From a virus: 51,361 nucleotides of DNA. The first letter of the stretch is position 1. Each line of letters begins with the position of its first letter. Of the stretch, positions 33,078 to 40,513 are shown in pieces. The position numbers and the translations under genes are program-made. Under the pieces are notes generated by a model. It did no database searches. It was not told where the DNA came from and saw only the letters and a list, made by a program, of their open reading frames with translations. The stretch covers positions 1 to 51,361 of IMG/VR virus record IMGVR_UViG_3300015371_000055, one strand, 5' to 3'.

Positions 33078-33193
33078 TGCGCCGAATCCTGCTGGTTGTC
33101 GCCGCGGTGTGGGCTGTTGTTGTCGTCTGGCACATCTTGGAGACCACCCAGCCGCGTTGGCAACGCCGCGCGATCAACGGGGACCTGGCATGA
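33077..33193 (+). CDS. Tiny membrane protein
   Basis: A 38-residue protein: one N-terminal membrane helix (RILLVVAAVWAVVVVWHIL) and a basic tail. Overlaps both neighbours (TGATG and ATGA). Confidence 0.55.
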   Translation: MRRILLVVAAVWAVVVVWHILETTQPRWQRRAINGDLA

Positions 33194-33399
33194 GCGCCGA
33201 CAGGGATCACACGGCCTGCGCGCAGTACATCCGCGACTTTTTCGCAGGCGAAGGTATCGACGCCACCGTCTCCACCGCCCCACCGATCGTGGCCACTCCG
33301 TACACGGAGCCGGGCATGAGGTGCCCGCACGGCACCACGTTCTGGTTTGAACCCACATCGGAGCAGATCGCGCAGTGGGCGAAGGACGGTGTCCGGTGA
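33190..33399 (+). CDS. Small early protein, unknown
   Basis: A 69-residue protein (CAQYIRDFFAGEGIDATVST... CPHGTTFWFEPTSEQIAQW). No known family. ATGA and GTGA overlaps. Confidence 0.6.
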   Translation: MSADRDHTACAQYIRDFFAGEGIDATVSTAPPIVATPYTEPGMRCPHGTTFWFEPTSEQIAQWAKDGVR

Positions 33400-33644
33400 C
33401 CGGGCGGCGGTGTGTGGACGGCCTGGAGCCGCACTACACCGAAAACGGCCGCGAATGGTGGGCGTGTGCGGGCTGCCCGGGCTGCGCCCATCTGGAGCCG
33501 GTTGATGTGCACGAATCTGGCTGCCTGATCTGGGTGTCGGCGGACCCGGCCGACACCTGCACCTGCCGCGCCTTCCCGCTACTCGCCCCGGAACCAGGGT
33601 CGGCGGCGGCGGCGTTGGACCGCATCGACAGGCGCGCGTCATGA
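33396..33644 (+). CDS. Small Cys-rich protein
   Basis: An 82-residue protein with CAGCPGC, then CLIW, CTC; likely zinc binding. Coupled by ATGA to the methyltransferase. Confidence 0.6.
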   Translation: MTGRRCVDGLEPHYTENGREWWACAGCPGCAHLEPVDVHESGCLIWVSADPADTCTCRAFPLLAPEPGSAAAALDRIDRRAS

Positions 33645-35173
33645 GGCTCACTCAGGCCGGTCTCTGCGAGGGTTACGGCGGCTTGTCGCTGGCCGTGACG
33701 GAGGTGTTGGGGGCTGAGCTCGTCTGGTACTCCGAGATCGACCCGGCCGCCCGCGCGCTGCTCGCCCGGCACCACCCGACGCTGCCCAACGTCGGTGACC
33801 TCACCGTCGCCGACTGGTCGGACGTACAGCCTGTTGATGTTCTTACCGGCGGGTGGCCATGCCAGCCCTGGAGCCTGGCCGGGCAACGTAAGGGAGCCGC
33901 CGATGAGCGCGCGATCTGGCCGCACATCGCCCGAGCCGTTCGCGCTCTACGACCCCGACTCGTGTTCTTGGAAAACGTCGCGAGTATCGCTCCCGCTGGA
34001 GAACTTGCCCGAGCTGCCGGTGACTTGGCCGCACTCGGGTACGTGGGATCTTGGCGGCGCGTACGAGCTTCCGACGTCGGCGCCCCCCACCAAAGGGCGC
34101 GGATCTTCATCCTGGCGTGGGCCCGAGACGTGGGAATGGACGCCGAAGCCGGAGCCGTTGACGCCCGACTCCGCATGGTTGGCGGGTCTGTTCGAGGGCG
34201 AGGGCTACATCACTCTTCGGCTCGACTGCCGCAAGCCGAGGGTGCTACTTGGGGTGTCGATGACCGACGAGGACGTGATTCGGCGGTTCTGGAACACGAC
34301 TGGTCTTGGTCGGCTGAACGGGCCATACGCGCAGCGCGGGTTCGGGACGAAGCCAGTGTGGCGATGGATCACGTCGTCGGCGGACGAGGTCGAGACGATG
34401 CTGAACCGGATGTGGCTTGGCCTTGGGGAACGTCGCCATGCCCGTGCTGTGGAGGCGATGACGACGCTTCGGCTACCGGCAGGGGAGACACAGTCTCTGG
34501 TGCCTACAGCGCTGCTACCGACACCGAGGACGTCGGACACCAACGGGGCCGGGCAACACGGAGACGGCGGGCTGGACTTGCGCACGGCGGTGACTCTGCT
34601 ACCCACACCGCGCGCGTCAGACGGGGAGAAGGGTGGCCCGAATCAACGCGGCTCGTCGGGGGATCTGATGCTGCCCAGCGCCGTGATGCTGCTTCCGACG
34701 CCGATGGCGAGCGATTCGGAAGGCGGACCTCGGAAGGTTCCTGCGGATCGCAGCGACCCGCGCAGTCACGGACCCCGGCTGCGGGATGTCGCGCCGCTGC
34801 TCCCGACACCGACGGCGATGGACTCGCGTTCGTCGGGCAAGGGTCAGAGTGGGACGCACGGGACGACGTTGACGGATGCGGCCAGGACGATCGCGTCGAC
34901 TGGGCCGGATACGCCCCCGCCATCCAACGGTGGGAACACGTCACCGGACGACGAGCTCCCGATCCCACTGTTCTAGGCGCCCGCGGCGGTCGGCAGTTGT
35001 CGGCGCAGTTCGCGGAGTGGCTGATGGGACTGCCGGACGGGCACGTCACCGACGTCCCGGGGATCTCCCGCAACGCCCAGTTGAAGCTGTGCGGGAACGG
35101 GGTCGTGCCCCAGCAGGCCGCGCACGCGCTGCGGCTGATGCTGGCTGCCGATTCGGGGCGGGTGGCGGCATGA
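33641..35173 (+). CDS. C5 cytosine-specific DNA methyltransferase
   Basis: A 510-residue protein. Motif I LCEGYGGLSLA, motif IV GGWPCQPWSLAG with nucleophile Cys74, motif VI FLENV (Glu111), motif VIII APHQRARIFILAW, and C-terminal motif X (QLKLCGNGVVPQQAAHALRL). It methylates cytosine in a sequence context, probably to resist host restriction. Residues ~165-440 carry no C5-methyltransferase motif and are Asp/Gly/Arg-rich; the same DNA encodes a different protein in another frame (33903-34976). ATGA overlaps at both ends. Confidence 0.85.
   Translation: MRLTQAGLCEGYGGLSLAVTEVLGAELVWYSEIDPAARALLARHHPTLPNVGDLTVADWSDVQPVDVLTGGWPCQPWSLAGQRKGAADERAIWPHIARAVRALRPRLVFLENVASIAPAGELARAAGDLAALGYVGSWRRVRASDVGAPHQRARIFILAWARDVGMDAEAGAVDARLRMVGGSVRGRGLHHSSARLPQAEGATWGVDDRRGRDSAVLEHDWSWSAERAIRAARVRDEASVAMDHVVGGRGRDDAEPDVAWPWGTSPCPCCGGDDDASATGRGDTVSGAYSAATDTEDVGHQRGRATRRRRAGLAHGGDSATHTARVRRGEGWPESTRLVGGSDAAQRRDAASDADGERFGRRTSEGSCGSQRPAQSRTPAAGCRAAAPDTDGDGLAFVGQGSEWDARDDVDGCGQDDRVDWAGYAPAIQRWEHVTGRRAPDPTVLGARGGRQLSAQFAEWLMGLPDGHVTDVPGISRNAQLKLCGNGVVPQQAAHALRLMLAADSGRVAA
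33903..34976 (+). CDS. Nested out-of-frame gene with LAGLIDADG domain inside the methyltransferase
   Basis: A 357-residue frame inside the methyltransferase gene. ATG 33903 has a good SD (AAGGGAG, 7-nt spacing). Residues ~1-75 (SGRTSPEPFALYDPDSCSW; LPVTWPHSGTWDLGGAYELP) and the later repeats LLPTPRTSD, LLPTPRASD, LLPTPMASD and LLPTPTAMD match a phage protein type I recall beside methyltransferases. Between them, ~34158-34490 encodes a LAGLIDADG homing-endonuclease domain: LAGLFEGEGYITL (34179), VSMTDEDVIRRFWNTTG, WRWITSSADEVETML. Codon third positions favour G/C in this frame. One LAGLIDADG copy, so it would act as a dimer or be a remnant. Confidence 0.7.
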   Translation: MSARSGRTSPEPFALYDPDSCSWKTSRVSLPLENLPELPVTWPHSGTWDLGGAYELPTSAPPTKGRGSSSWRGPETWEWTPKPEPLTPDSAWLAGLFEGEGYITLRLDCRKPRVLLGVSMTDEDVIRRFWNTTGLGRLNGPYAQRGFGTKPVWRWITSSADEVETMLNRMWLGLGERRHARAVEAMTTLRLPAGETQSLVPTALLPTPRTSDTNGAGQHGDGGLDLRTAVTLLPTPRASDGEKGGPNQRGSSGDLMLPSAVMLLPTPMASDSEGGPRKVPADRSDPRSHGPRLRDVAPLLPTPTAMDSRSSGKGQSGTHGTTLTDAARTIASTGPDTPPPSNGGNTSPDDELPIPLF

Positions 35174-35892
35174 GCGACGTCGAGGCCCGCCGTTGCGCCT
35201 ACCAGCCGTGTAGCCGCCCCCTCACACTGCGGCCGGGGGAGAAGCCGTGGCAGCTGCGGCGCCGTACCTGTTGTGACGCGTCGTGCGCGAACCGGAAAGC
35301 CCGTAACTCCACCACGCCCGTCGACCTGCCGGTGTCGAAGATCTGCGAAGAGTGCGGGGCCACAACCCACCAGCATGAGGGTGAGTCACCGTCCCGGTGG
35401 GAGGCCCGCCGGTTTTGTTCGCAGCCGTGCGCGTCCCGGAACACGCTCCGCCCACACACGAAACGAGCAGCAGCCCCGGCGTCGAAGCCGTGCGCCCAAT
35501 GCGGCCAGACGATGTGGCGCAGGCCGGGGGAGCGGACCAACCGGTGGGACGACCGGGAGTGTTGCAGCCTGTCGTGCGCGTCGCGGTTGAAGGCGCGCCG
35601 CGCCAAGCGGGGGGCGGCGGGGACGTTCGCGCCGCGGAAACCGGCGGCGAAGCGGCCGCCCAAGCCGAAGCCCGCGCCCAAGCCTGAACCAGCACCTGCG
35701 CCTCCAACCGCTCGTGTCAAAGCCCGACCACAGCCAGCGCGGGTGCTGGATCCGGATGTCGCCGACATGGACCGCCGGCGCCGCGCCGCTTTACGGATGC
35801 TCGACCAGGGCGCGGTTCCCGAGCGGGTCGCCACCGCGGTTGGGGTGTCGCTCGGGCAGGTCCGGCGCTGGGACGACGGGATGGCGTCATGA
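35170..35892 (+). CDS. Protein with three zinc-finger repeats and a C-terminal HTH
   Basis: A 240-residue protein. Three repeats of ~50 residues: CAYQPC...CCDASCANR, CEECG...FCSQPCASR, CAQCG...CCSLSCASR, each with the Cys pattern of a treble-clef or ribbon. A Lys/Pro/Ala linker (~155-185) follows, then an HTH-like end (ALRMLDQGAVPERVATAVGV-SLGQVRRWDDG). Probably DNA binding. Coupled to the methyltransferase and the next gene. Confidence 0.7.
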   Translation: MSDVEARRCAYQPCSRPLTLRPGEKPWQLRRRTCCDASCANRKARNSTTPVDLPVSKICEECGATTHQHEGESPSRWEARRFCSQPCASRNTLRPHTKRAAAPASKPCAQCGQTMWRRPGERTNRWDDRECCSLSCASRLKARRAKRGAAGTFAPRKPAAKRPPKPKPAPKPEPAPAPPTARVKARPQPARVLDPDVADMDRRRRAALRMLDQGAVPERVATAVGVSLGQVRRWDDGMAS

Positions 35893-36059
35893 CCGACCGC
35901 ACCAACCTCGCCGCCTCCCCCACCATGCAACGCGCCCTCCGGGAGGCGTTCGAGGACCCCCGCATCGAAGACGTGGAGCACCGCCTGTTTTACGGGGAAC
36001 CAGACGACTGGCGCGACGGGCAGGCCCGGTACGACGACAACGTGTGGGGGACAGCATGA
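35889..36059 (+). CDS. Small acidic protein, unknown
   Basis: A 56-residue protein (MQRALREAFEDPRIEDVEHR... DDWRDGQARYDDNVWG). ATGA overlaps with both neighbours; it precedes the recombination exonuclease. Confidence 0.6.
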   Translation: MTDRTNLAASPTMQRALREAFEDPRIEDVEHRLFYGEPDDWRDGQARYDDNVWGTA

Positions 36060-36943
36060 CGATCGTCCCGACCGGGGTCCTGGTCCCCAGGATCGAGCCC
36101 GGCAACCCGGAATGGCTTGAGGTCATGTCGGCGTCGAAGATCGCCGCCGTGCTCGGGTTGAGCCCCTGGGAATCGCGGTTCAGTCTTTACCACCGCATGA
36201 CCGGCATGGTCGGGGACGACGGGAACGACCAGACCCGCCGCGGGCACTACCTCGAGCCTGCGATTGCGGCGTGGTTCGCCGACCAACACCCAGACTGGCG
36301 GTTGGAGGAAACCGGCACGTGGTTGCACCCCGAACGCCGGTGGCAGGCCGCGACCCCGGACCGGATTGTGCATTTACCGGATGGCACGGTCGAGTTGGTG
36401 GAGTGCAAGTCGTCGGGCATGTTCGAAGGCTGGGGCGACCCCGGAACCGACACCATTCCGGTGTATTACCGAGGTCAGGTTATTTGGCAGTTGGACACGC
36501 TTGGGCTGCAACGCTGCCATGTTGCGGTGATCCTGCCGTTCTTGGAGTTCCGAGCCTATGTTGTCGAGTACGACGCTGGGGAAGCACAGTTCATGCGGGA
36601 CGCTGCCACCGACTTTTTGGCCGACATCCGGAACGGTGTCCGGCCGCCGATCGACGGGTCCGACGCCACCTACCAAGTCGTCCGCCAACTGTGTCCAGAC
36701 ATTGACGGGGAAGACCGAGAGATCCCCGGATATTTGGCCTCCGCCTACCGCCGCGCCTGCGACAACTACGTAGCCTCACGCACCGACAAACAAGGTTTGA
36801 CCAGCGAAATCATCGACCTCATGGGCACCGCACGCTACGCCACCTGGCAAAGCGAACGGATCGCCATGCGGGTCCCCGGACGGGGGGACAACCCGCCATT
36901 CCTACGGCCTGTCAAGGCCGCCACCAAGGAGAGTGCAGCATGA
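36056..36943 (+). CDS. YqaJ-type exonuclease
   Basis: A 295-residue protein. SASKIAAVLGLSPWESRFSLY is the N-terminal YqaJ motif; GHYLEP (Glu67), ATPDRIV (Asp102) and VECKSS (Glu116, Lys118) are the PD-(D/E)XK residues. It digests double-stranded DNA ends to give 3' single strands for RecT. It is separated from recT only by an HNH gene, with overlaps throughout. Confidence 0.9.
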   Translation: MTIVPTGVLVPRIEPGNPEWLEVMSASKIAAVLGLSPWESRFSLYHRMTGMVGDDGNDQTRRGHYLEPAIAAWFADQHPDWRLEETGTWLHPERRWQAATPDRIVHLPDGTVELVECKSSGMFEGWGDPGTDTIPVYYRGQVIWQLDTLGLQRCHVAVILPFLEFRAYVVEYDAGEAQFMRDAATDFLADIRNGVRPPIDGSDATYQVVRQLCPDIDGEDREIPGYLASAYRRACDNYVASRTDKQGLTSEIIDLMGTARYATWQSERIAMRVPGRGDNPPFLRPVKAATKESAA

Positions 36944-37479
36944 CTCCGTGTGGCTCAGAATGCCGAGCTGGCCGCCGGCGGCGAGGAATGTGCGACACGC
37001 ACTACAACAGGTTGCAGGCGGCGGGACTGCTGCCGCGACGTCCAACCCCGATCGAACGGTTTGAGCGGTTCGTTATCCGTCATGATGCGGATGGCTGCTG
37101 GGAGTTCACCAGCTCCATCTGCGACGGATACGGATATTTCTGGTTTAACGGCCGGTCCATCCGCGCGCATATCTGGTCTTACGAACACCATGTAGGACCG
37201 GTGCCGGATGGTTTAGAACTGGACCATCTCTGCCGAAACCGGGCGTGCGTCCGCCCCGATCATCTCGAACCGGTGACCGATCAAGAAAACTCACTTCGCG
37301 GCGACACCATCGCCGCCTTCTACGCCGCGCGCACCCATTGCGCGAACGGCCACGAGTACAGCCCACAGAACGTACGGCCGCGCGGCACGGGCGGGAGAGA
37401 TTGCCGTCGCTGCCTAACCATCCGCACACAGCGCTATCGCGCGAACAAGCGGCTCCGGGCCGCTCAGGAGGCATCGTGA
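36940..37479 (+). CDS. HNH endonuclease inserted between exonuclease and recT
   Basis: A 179-residue protein. N-terminal CGSECRAGRRRRGMCDTHYNR (Cys site), then the HNH_3 core: GYFWFNGRSIRAHIWSYEHH, ELDHLCRNRACVRPDHLEPVT. A C-terminal zinc site follows (HCANGHEYS; CRRCLT). Typical free-standing homing endonuclease. It is perfectly fitted, with 4-bp overlaps on both sides. Confidence 0.88.
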   Translation: MTPCGSECRAGRRRRGMCDTHYNRLQAAGLLPRRPTPIERFERFVIRHDADGCWEFTSSICDGYGYFWFNGRSIRAHIWSYEHHVGPVPDGLELDHLCRNRACVRPDHLEPVTDQENSLRGDTIAAFYAARTHCANGHEYSPQNVRPRGTGGRDCRRCLTIRTQRYRANKRLRAAQEAS

Positions 37480-38300
37480 CCGACACCATTCAAAACGCTA
37501 TCGCCAAACGGGAGACGGGACCCGGAGCGATGATCAAGCAGTACAGCTCCGACTTCACCACCGTCCTGCCATCCCACATCAACGGCGCCACCTGGATTCG
37601 GCTGGCCCAAGGGGTGCTGCGCCGCGACAAGCAACTCGCCCAGATCGCGCAGCGCAACCCCGGCAGCCTCATGCAAGCCCTGCTCGAGTGCGCCCGCCTG
37701 GGCCACGAGCCGGGGAGTTCCAGCTTCTACCTCGTCCCGATGGGCAACGAGATCGAAGGCTGGGAGGGTTACCGCGGGGTCGTGGAGCGCATGTACCGCG
37801 CGGGCGCTGTCACCTCAGTCAAGGCAGAAATCGTCCGAGCCAACGACCGGTTCAACTACCAGCCCGGCATGGACCGCCCCCAGCACGAGGTGGACTGGTT
37901 CGGCGACCGCGGCGACATCCTCGGCGCCTACGCCTACGCGGAACTCCGGGACGGGCAGACATCCAAAGTTGTCGTCGTCGACCAGGCCTATCTGACCAAG
38001 GTCCGCGCCATGTCCAAGGGTTCGGACAAGCCGTCCTCGCCGTGGCAGAAGTGGCCGGAAAGCATGGTTTTGAAGACGGTGATCCACCGTCTGGAACCGT
38101 TCGTGCCGACGTCAGCGGAGTACCTGCGGGAACAGCTGCGCGCCGCGCGGGACGTGGCCACCGAGCATCCCCAGAACGCGGCGCGGGGCGTGGTGGATGT
38201 CAACCACTGGCAGGAGGTTCCGGAGCCGGTGGTGGATGCGGAGTTGGTGGATCCGGCTGAGGAGCAGGCCGCCTACGAAGCCCAGCAGGCTACCCGATGA
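37476..38300 (+). CDS. recT: RecT single-strand annealing protein
   Basis: A 274-residue protein with GTG start. FTTVLPSHINGATWIRLAQGVLRR, LLECARLGHEPGSSSFYLVP, GYRGVVERMYRAG and WPESMVLKTVIHRL are RecT family hallmarks. It pairs exonuclease-made single strands with homologous DNA. The C-terminal ~45 residues are acidic. Confidence 0.92.
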   Translation: MTDTIQNAIAKRETGPGAMIKQYSSDFTTVLPSHINGATWIRLAQGVLRRDKQLAQIAQRNPGSLMQALLECARLGHEPGSSSFYLVPMGNEIEGWEGYRGVVERMYRAGAVTSVKAEIVRANDRFNYQPGMDRPQHEVDWFGDRGDILGAYAYAELRDGQTSKVVVVDQAYLTKVRAMSKGSDKPSSPWQKWPESMVLKTVIHRLEPFVPTSAEYLREQLRAARDVATEHPQNAARGVVDVNHWQEVPEPVVDAELVDPAEEQAAYEAQQATR

Positions 38301-38461
38301 GCGACCACGCTGACGGCAACGACGACATCGACAAAGCAACCTACGACGAGCTGTTACGGATCCGACGCCTCCTGAAGTGGCGACCGGACATCTGGGAACT
38401 CGACGCGGTGATCGAGATCGAACTTGCCCACAGGGACCGCATCGTGAAGGCGGAGCAGTGA
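38297..38461 (+). CDS. Small acidic protein, unknown
   Basis: A 54-residue protein (DDIDKATYDELLRIRRLLKW). Overlaps recT (ATGA) and the next gene (GTGA). Confidence 0.6.
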   Translation: MSDHADGNDDIDKATYDELLRIRRLLKWRPDIWELDAVIEIELAHRDRIVKAEQ

Positions 38462-38703
38462 GCGAGCACGCCGCCACCGCCATCGACCAACTCCGGCTGG
38501 CCGACTCCTGCGGCAACGACCACCAACTGAACCGGGCGGATGAACACCTCGGCTACCTGGCCAAAGCGGTCGTGCACGCCATCCTCGACGTCGCCGCAGC
38601 GGTACGGGAGGCGGCCGGGCCGGTGGCGCTCGTTGATCCGCGGTCAGAGCAGGAGATGGCGGATCTGGCAGCGGAGTGGACGAAGAGGTTCGGCACCCGA
38701 TAG
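38458..38703 (+). CDS. Small helical protein, end of early operon
   Basis: An 81-residue protein (LNRADEHLGYLAKAVVHAILDVAAAVREA). Last gene before a strong hairpin. No family recognised. Confidence 0.6.
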   Translation: MSEHAATAIDQLRLADSCGNDHQLNRADEHLGYLAKAVVHAILDVAAAVREAAGPVALVDPRSEQEMADLAAEWTKRFGTR

Positions 38704-38708
38704 ACGCC

Positions 38709-38745
38709 CGTTGGGGCCCGCATGACAAGGCTGCGGGCCCCAACG
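38709..38745. terminator. Terminator between convergent operons
   Basis: CGTTGGGGCCCGCA (38709-38722) / TGCGGGCCCCAACG (38732-38745), a perfect 14-bp stem with 9-nt loop. It lies between the early plus-strand operon and the convergent minus-strand genes, and may stop both. Confidence 0.75.
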
Positions 38746-38801
38746 GAACCAACCCAACCCCACGACCGCTCCGCCGTGGGGCCTCAAACCAGGAAAGGGG
38801 G

Positions 38802-39242
38802 CTAGCAGGGATGTACCCCAGGTGTGTACGGCGAAACCCTCCACTCAGAGCGGAAATCGGGGTGGTCAGCGAAAGGCTGGACGAGCAGCCGAACCAGCCA
38901 GTCGAGATCGACAAGTTCGGCGTGGTCGTCGTAGTAGCCCTCGGCGCTCAGCTTCGCGCGGTGTTCGTGCTCGGCAAGGATGGCTCGTTTGGCTTGGACG
39001 TCTGCCAGGACATGAGCAGGGTCGTTCGCGGCGATGTGGGCTGCGAGCTCGAAGTCCTGGTAGCGGGACTCGTTGAACAGCACGGGGTTGTTGTCGGCGT
39101 CGTAGACGAGTTCCATCTCGTATGGGTCGCCGTCTTCGTCGAGGTAGGCGGTCCGCCACGGCGACGGGTTGTTCACCGCCTGGGCGATCGCTTGGCGCTC
39201 GTCGAGGCGGGCGTTGAGGAATGCCACGAGGTCTGCGGTCAC
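38802..39242 (-). CDS. DUF6221 family protein
   Basis: A 146-residue protein. DLVAFLNARLDERQAIAQ at the start, HIAANDPAHVLADVQAKRAIL in the middle and VRLLVQPFADHPDFRSEW at the end match the actinobacterial DUF6221 family from memory. Biochemical function unknown. GTG start 3 bp after the upstream stop. Confidence 0.75.
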   Translation of the reverse strand: MTADLVAFLNARLDERQAIAQAVNNPSPWRTAYLDEDGDPYEMELVYDADNNPVLFNESRYQDFELAAHIAANDPAHVLADVQAKRAILAEHEHRAKLSAEGYYDDHAELVDLDWLVRLLVQPFADHPDFRSEWRVSPYTPGVHPC

Positions 39243-39245
39243 CGG

Positions 39246-39650
39246 TCAGCCCTCCCCGAGGATGTACCGAGCTGCCCATCGACCCTGTGCCGGGCCATCC
39301 TCGGTCGCCTCAACTTCCACCGCCCGCTTTTCGATGCCGCCCAGCCGCTCAACCTTCTCGGTCAGGCCTGCGATCAGGAGCCGTGCCTGACCGAGCGCGA
39401 CGACTTGCAACGGGTCCACGGGTGGGGTCATCAGGGCGCGCAGCCGCTCAACCTCGCGCATCAGCGCGATCAAGCGGGCGCCCGGATCTGCGCTGTCGCC
39501 GGTGAACACGTCCGGCGGGTAGTGCGCGTCGAGGATGGACATGAGTCCGTCCCAGGTGTGCAGCCGCTCAACCTCGAGTTGCAGCGCGACGAGCGCGTCC
39601 TGCGCGGTCTGTTCGCTGGTCTCAACGGTCATGGCTTCGTCGACGTTCAT
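39246..39650 (-). CDS. Coiled-coil protein, unknown
   Basis: A 134-residue protein with repeated VERL heptads (LEVERLHTW, MREVERLRAL, EKVERLGGI). These give three direct DNA repeats of CAGCCGCTCAACCT (39342, 39441 and 39561). Same operon as the DUF6221 gene. Confidence 0.6.
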   Translation of the reverse strand: MNVDEAMTVETSEQTAQDALVALQLEVERLHTWDGLMSILDAHYPPDVFTGDSADPGARLIALMREVERLRALMTPPVDPLQVVALGQARLLIAGLTEKVERLGGIEKRAVEVEATEDGPAQGRWAARYILGEG

Positions 39651-39659
39651 GTCGGTTCC

Positions 39660-40124
39660 TCAGCCTGTGGTGTGGGTGTCGGGGTGGGGGCCGCAGCCGC
39701 GTTCAGCCTTGACCGCGTCCAACGGCACGATCGCCGCCCAGGGTTCGCCTTGCCGGGTGACGATGGTGATCTCACCGGCGTAGTGGGCGGCGTCGATGAA
39801 CTGACCGGCGTTGTCGCGGGCGATGCGCAGCGGAACGTGCACCTCACCCGGCTTCGGGGCGGGCTTGGATGTCTTGTTGCCGGGGCGGATGTTGTGTACG
39901 GGGTTCTCGGTGGCGATGGCGTGGGCTTCCACTTCCAGCGCGTCTGCGGTGGTCGGGAACCAGTCGATGTCGTAGTGGTGTACGTCAGGCCACCAGTCCC
40001 TGGCGGTGGCGTGGTCGCGGAACCGACCCGCCGGGTCGCTCCCGACTCCGACGTACAACAGGCGGCGGTCCTCGGCGTAGAGCCGGTAGACGGCTGTCTG
40101 CCCGAGGTGGTCGAGGTTGCTCAT
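39660..40124 (-). CDS. GIY-YIG nuclease fused to a Phd/YefM-like antitoxin domain
   Basis: A 154-residue protein. Residues ~8-80 form a GIY-YIG nuclease: AVYRLYAE (GIY strand), LLYVGVGSD (YIG strand), Arg in PAGRFRDH, Glu in VEAHAI, Asn in NPVHNI. Residues ~94-140 (VPLRIARDNAGQFID; EITIVTRQGEPWAAIVPLD) read like a Phd/YefM antitoxin fold. The start is chosen at ATG 40124 because it overlaps the RHH gene as ATGA. It may be a self-regulated nuclease. Confidence 0.75.
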   Translation of the reverse strand: MSNLDHLGQTAVYRLYAEDRRLLYVGVGSDPAGRFRDHATARDWWPDVHHYDIDWFPTTADALEVEAHAIATENPVHNIRPGNKTSKPAPKPGEVHVPLRIARDNAGQFIDAAHYAGEITIVTRQGEPWAAIVPLDAVKAERGCGPHPDTHTTG

Positions 40125-40351
40125 CGTTCGGGAAGATCCGGACGTTGCGGAAGTTGGGCACCTGGCTCCGAGAGATACCAACGCACGAGTTGGCGGATGA
40201 CGCCAGATCGGTCGTGGCCGTTCGACAGCGCAGCCGGACCGAGCTTGGCCCAGAGGCTGGGTTCAAGCCGGATCGTCTTCGGTACCCGCGTCTCTTTGCT
40301 GTCGTCTTCCGCCACGAGCTCGGACTCTACGGCCTGTAGGGCGCTGAGCAT
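40121..40351 (-). CDS. Ribbon-helix-helix protein
   Basis: A 76-residue protein with the RHH pattern VPKTIRLEPSLWAKLGPAAL then SGVIRQLVRWYLSE. Strong SD AGGAGGTGTC fixes ATG 40351. Operon leader of the GIY-YIG/Phd gene, so it probably represses this operon, as antitoxin-type RHH proteins do. Confidence 0.75.
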   Translation of the reverse strand: MLSALQAVESELVAEDDSKETRVPKTIRLEPSLWAKLGPAALSNGHDRSGVIRQLVRWYLSEPGAQLPQRPDLPER

Positions 40352-40376
40352 GACACCTCCTAGCCAGGTCAGTTGC

Positions 40377-40406
40377 AGTATACCCCGGATCGCAATACGA
40401 TAGCAA
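40377..40406 (-). promoter_or_regulatory. Promoter of the RHH/GIY-YIG operon
   Basis: On the minus strand: TTGCTA (40406-40401), 18-bp spacer, TATACT (40382-40377). Direct repeats GATCGCA at 40388-40394 and 40421-40427, 33 bp apart, are candidate RHH operator sites. Confidence 0.55.
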
Positions 40407-40462
40407 TCGCTGCGCATGCTGATCGCATATGTAGTTGGCACGACACGAACTGGAGGTGACGG

Positions 40463-40513
40463 GTGGACGCTCCCCGCGCACGACGCCTGGTCACGAGATC
40501 GGCAGGCGCCTGA
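40463..40513 (+). CDS. 16-residue leader peptide upstream of the replication gene
   Basis: GTG with strong SD (GGAGGTGA, 40452-40459) starts an Arg-rich 16-codon frame (DAPRARRLVTRSAGA) whose TGA overlaps the next ATG as TGATG. It probably couples translation of the replication gene. Confidence 0.45.
   Translation: MDAPRARRLVTRSAGA

Noticed and set aside
39342-39574. Three CAGCCGCTCAACCT direct repeats
   Set aside because: They encode VERL heptads of a coiled coil, so protein structure explains them better than a regulatory role.
38676-40403. 575-residue open frame on the plus strand
   Set aside because: Antisense to four minus-strand genes with clear families, SDs and overlaps (DUF6221, GIY-YIG, RHH).
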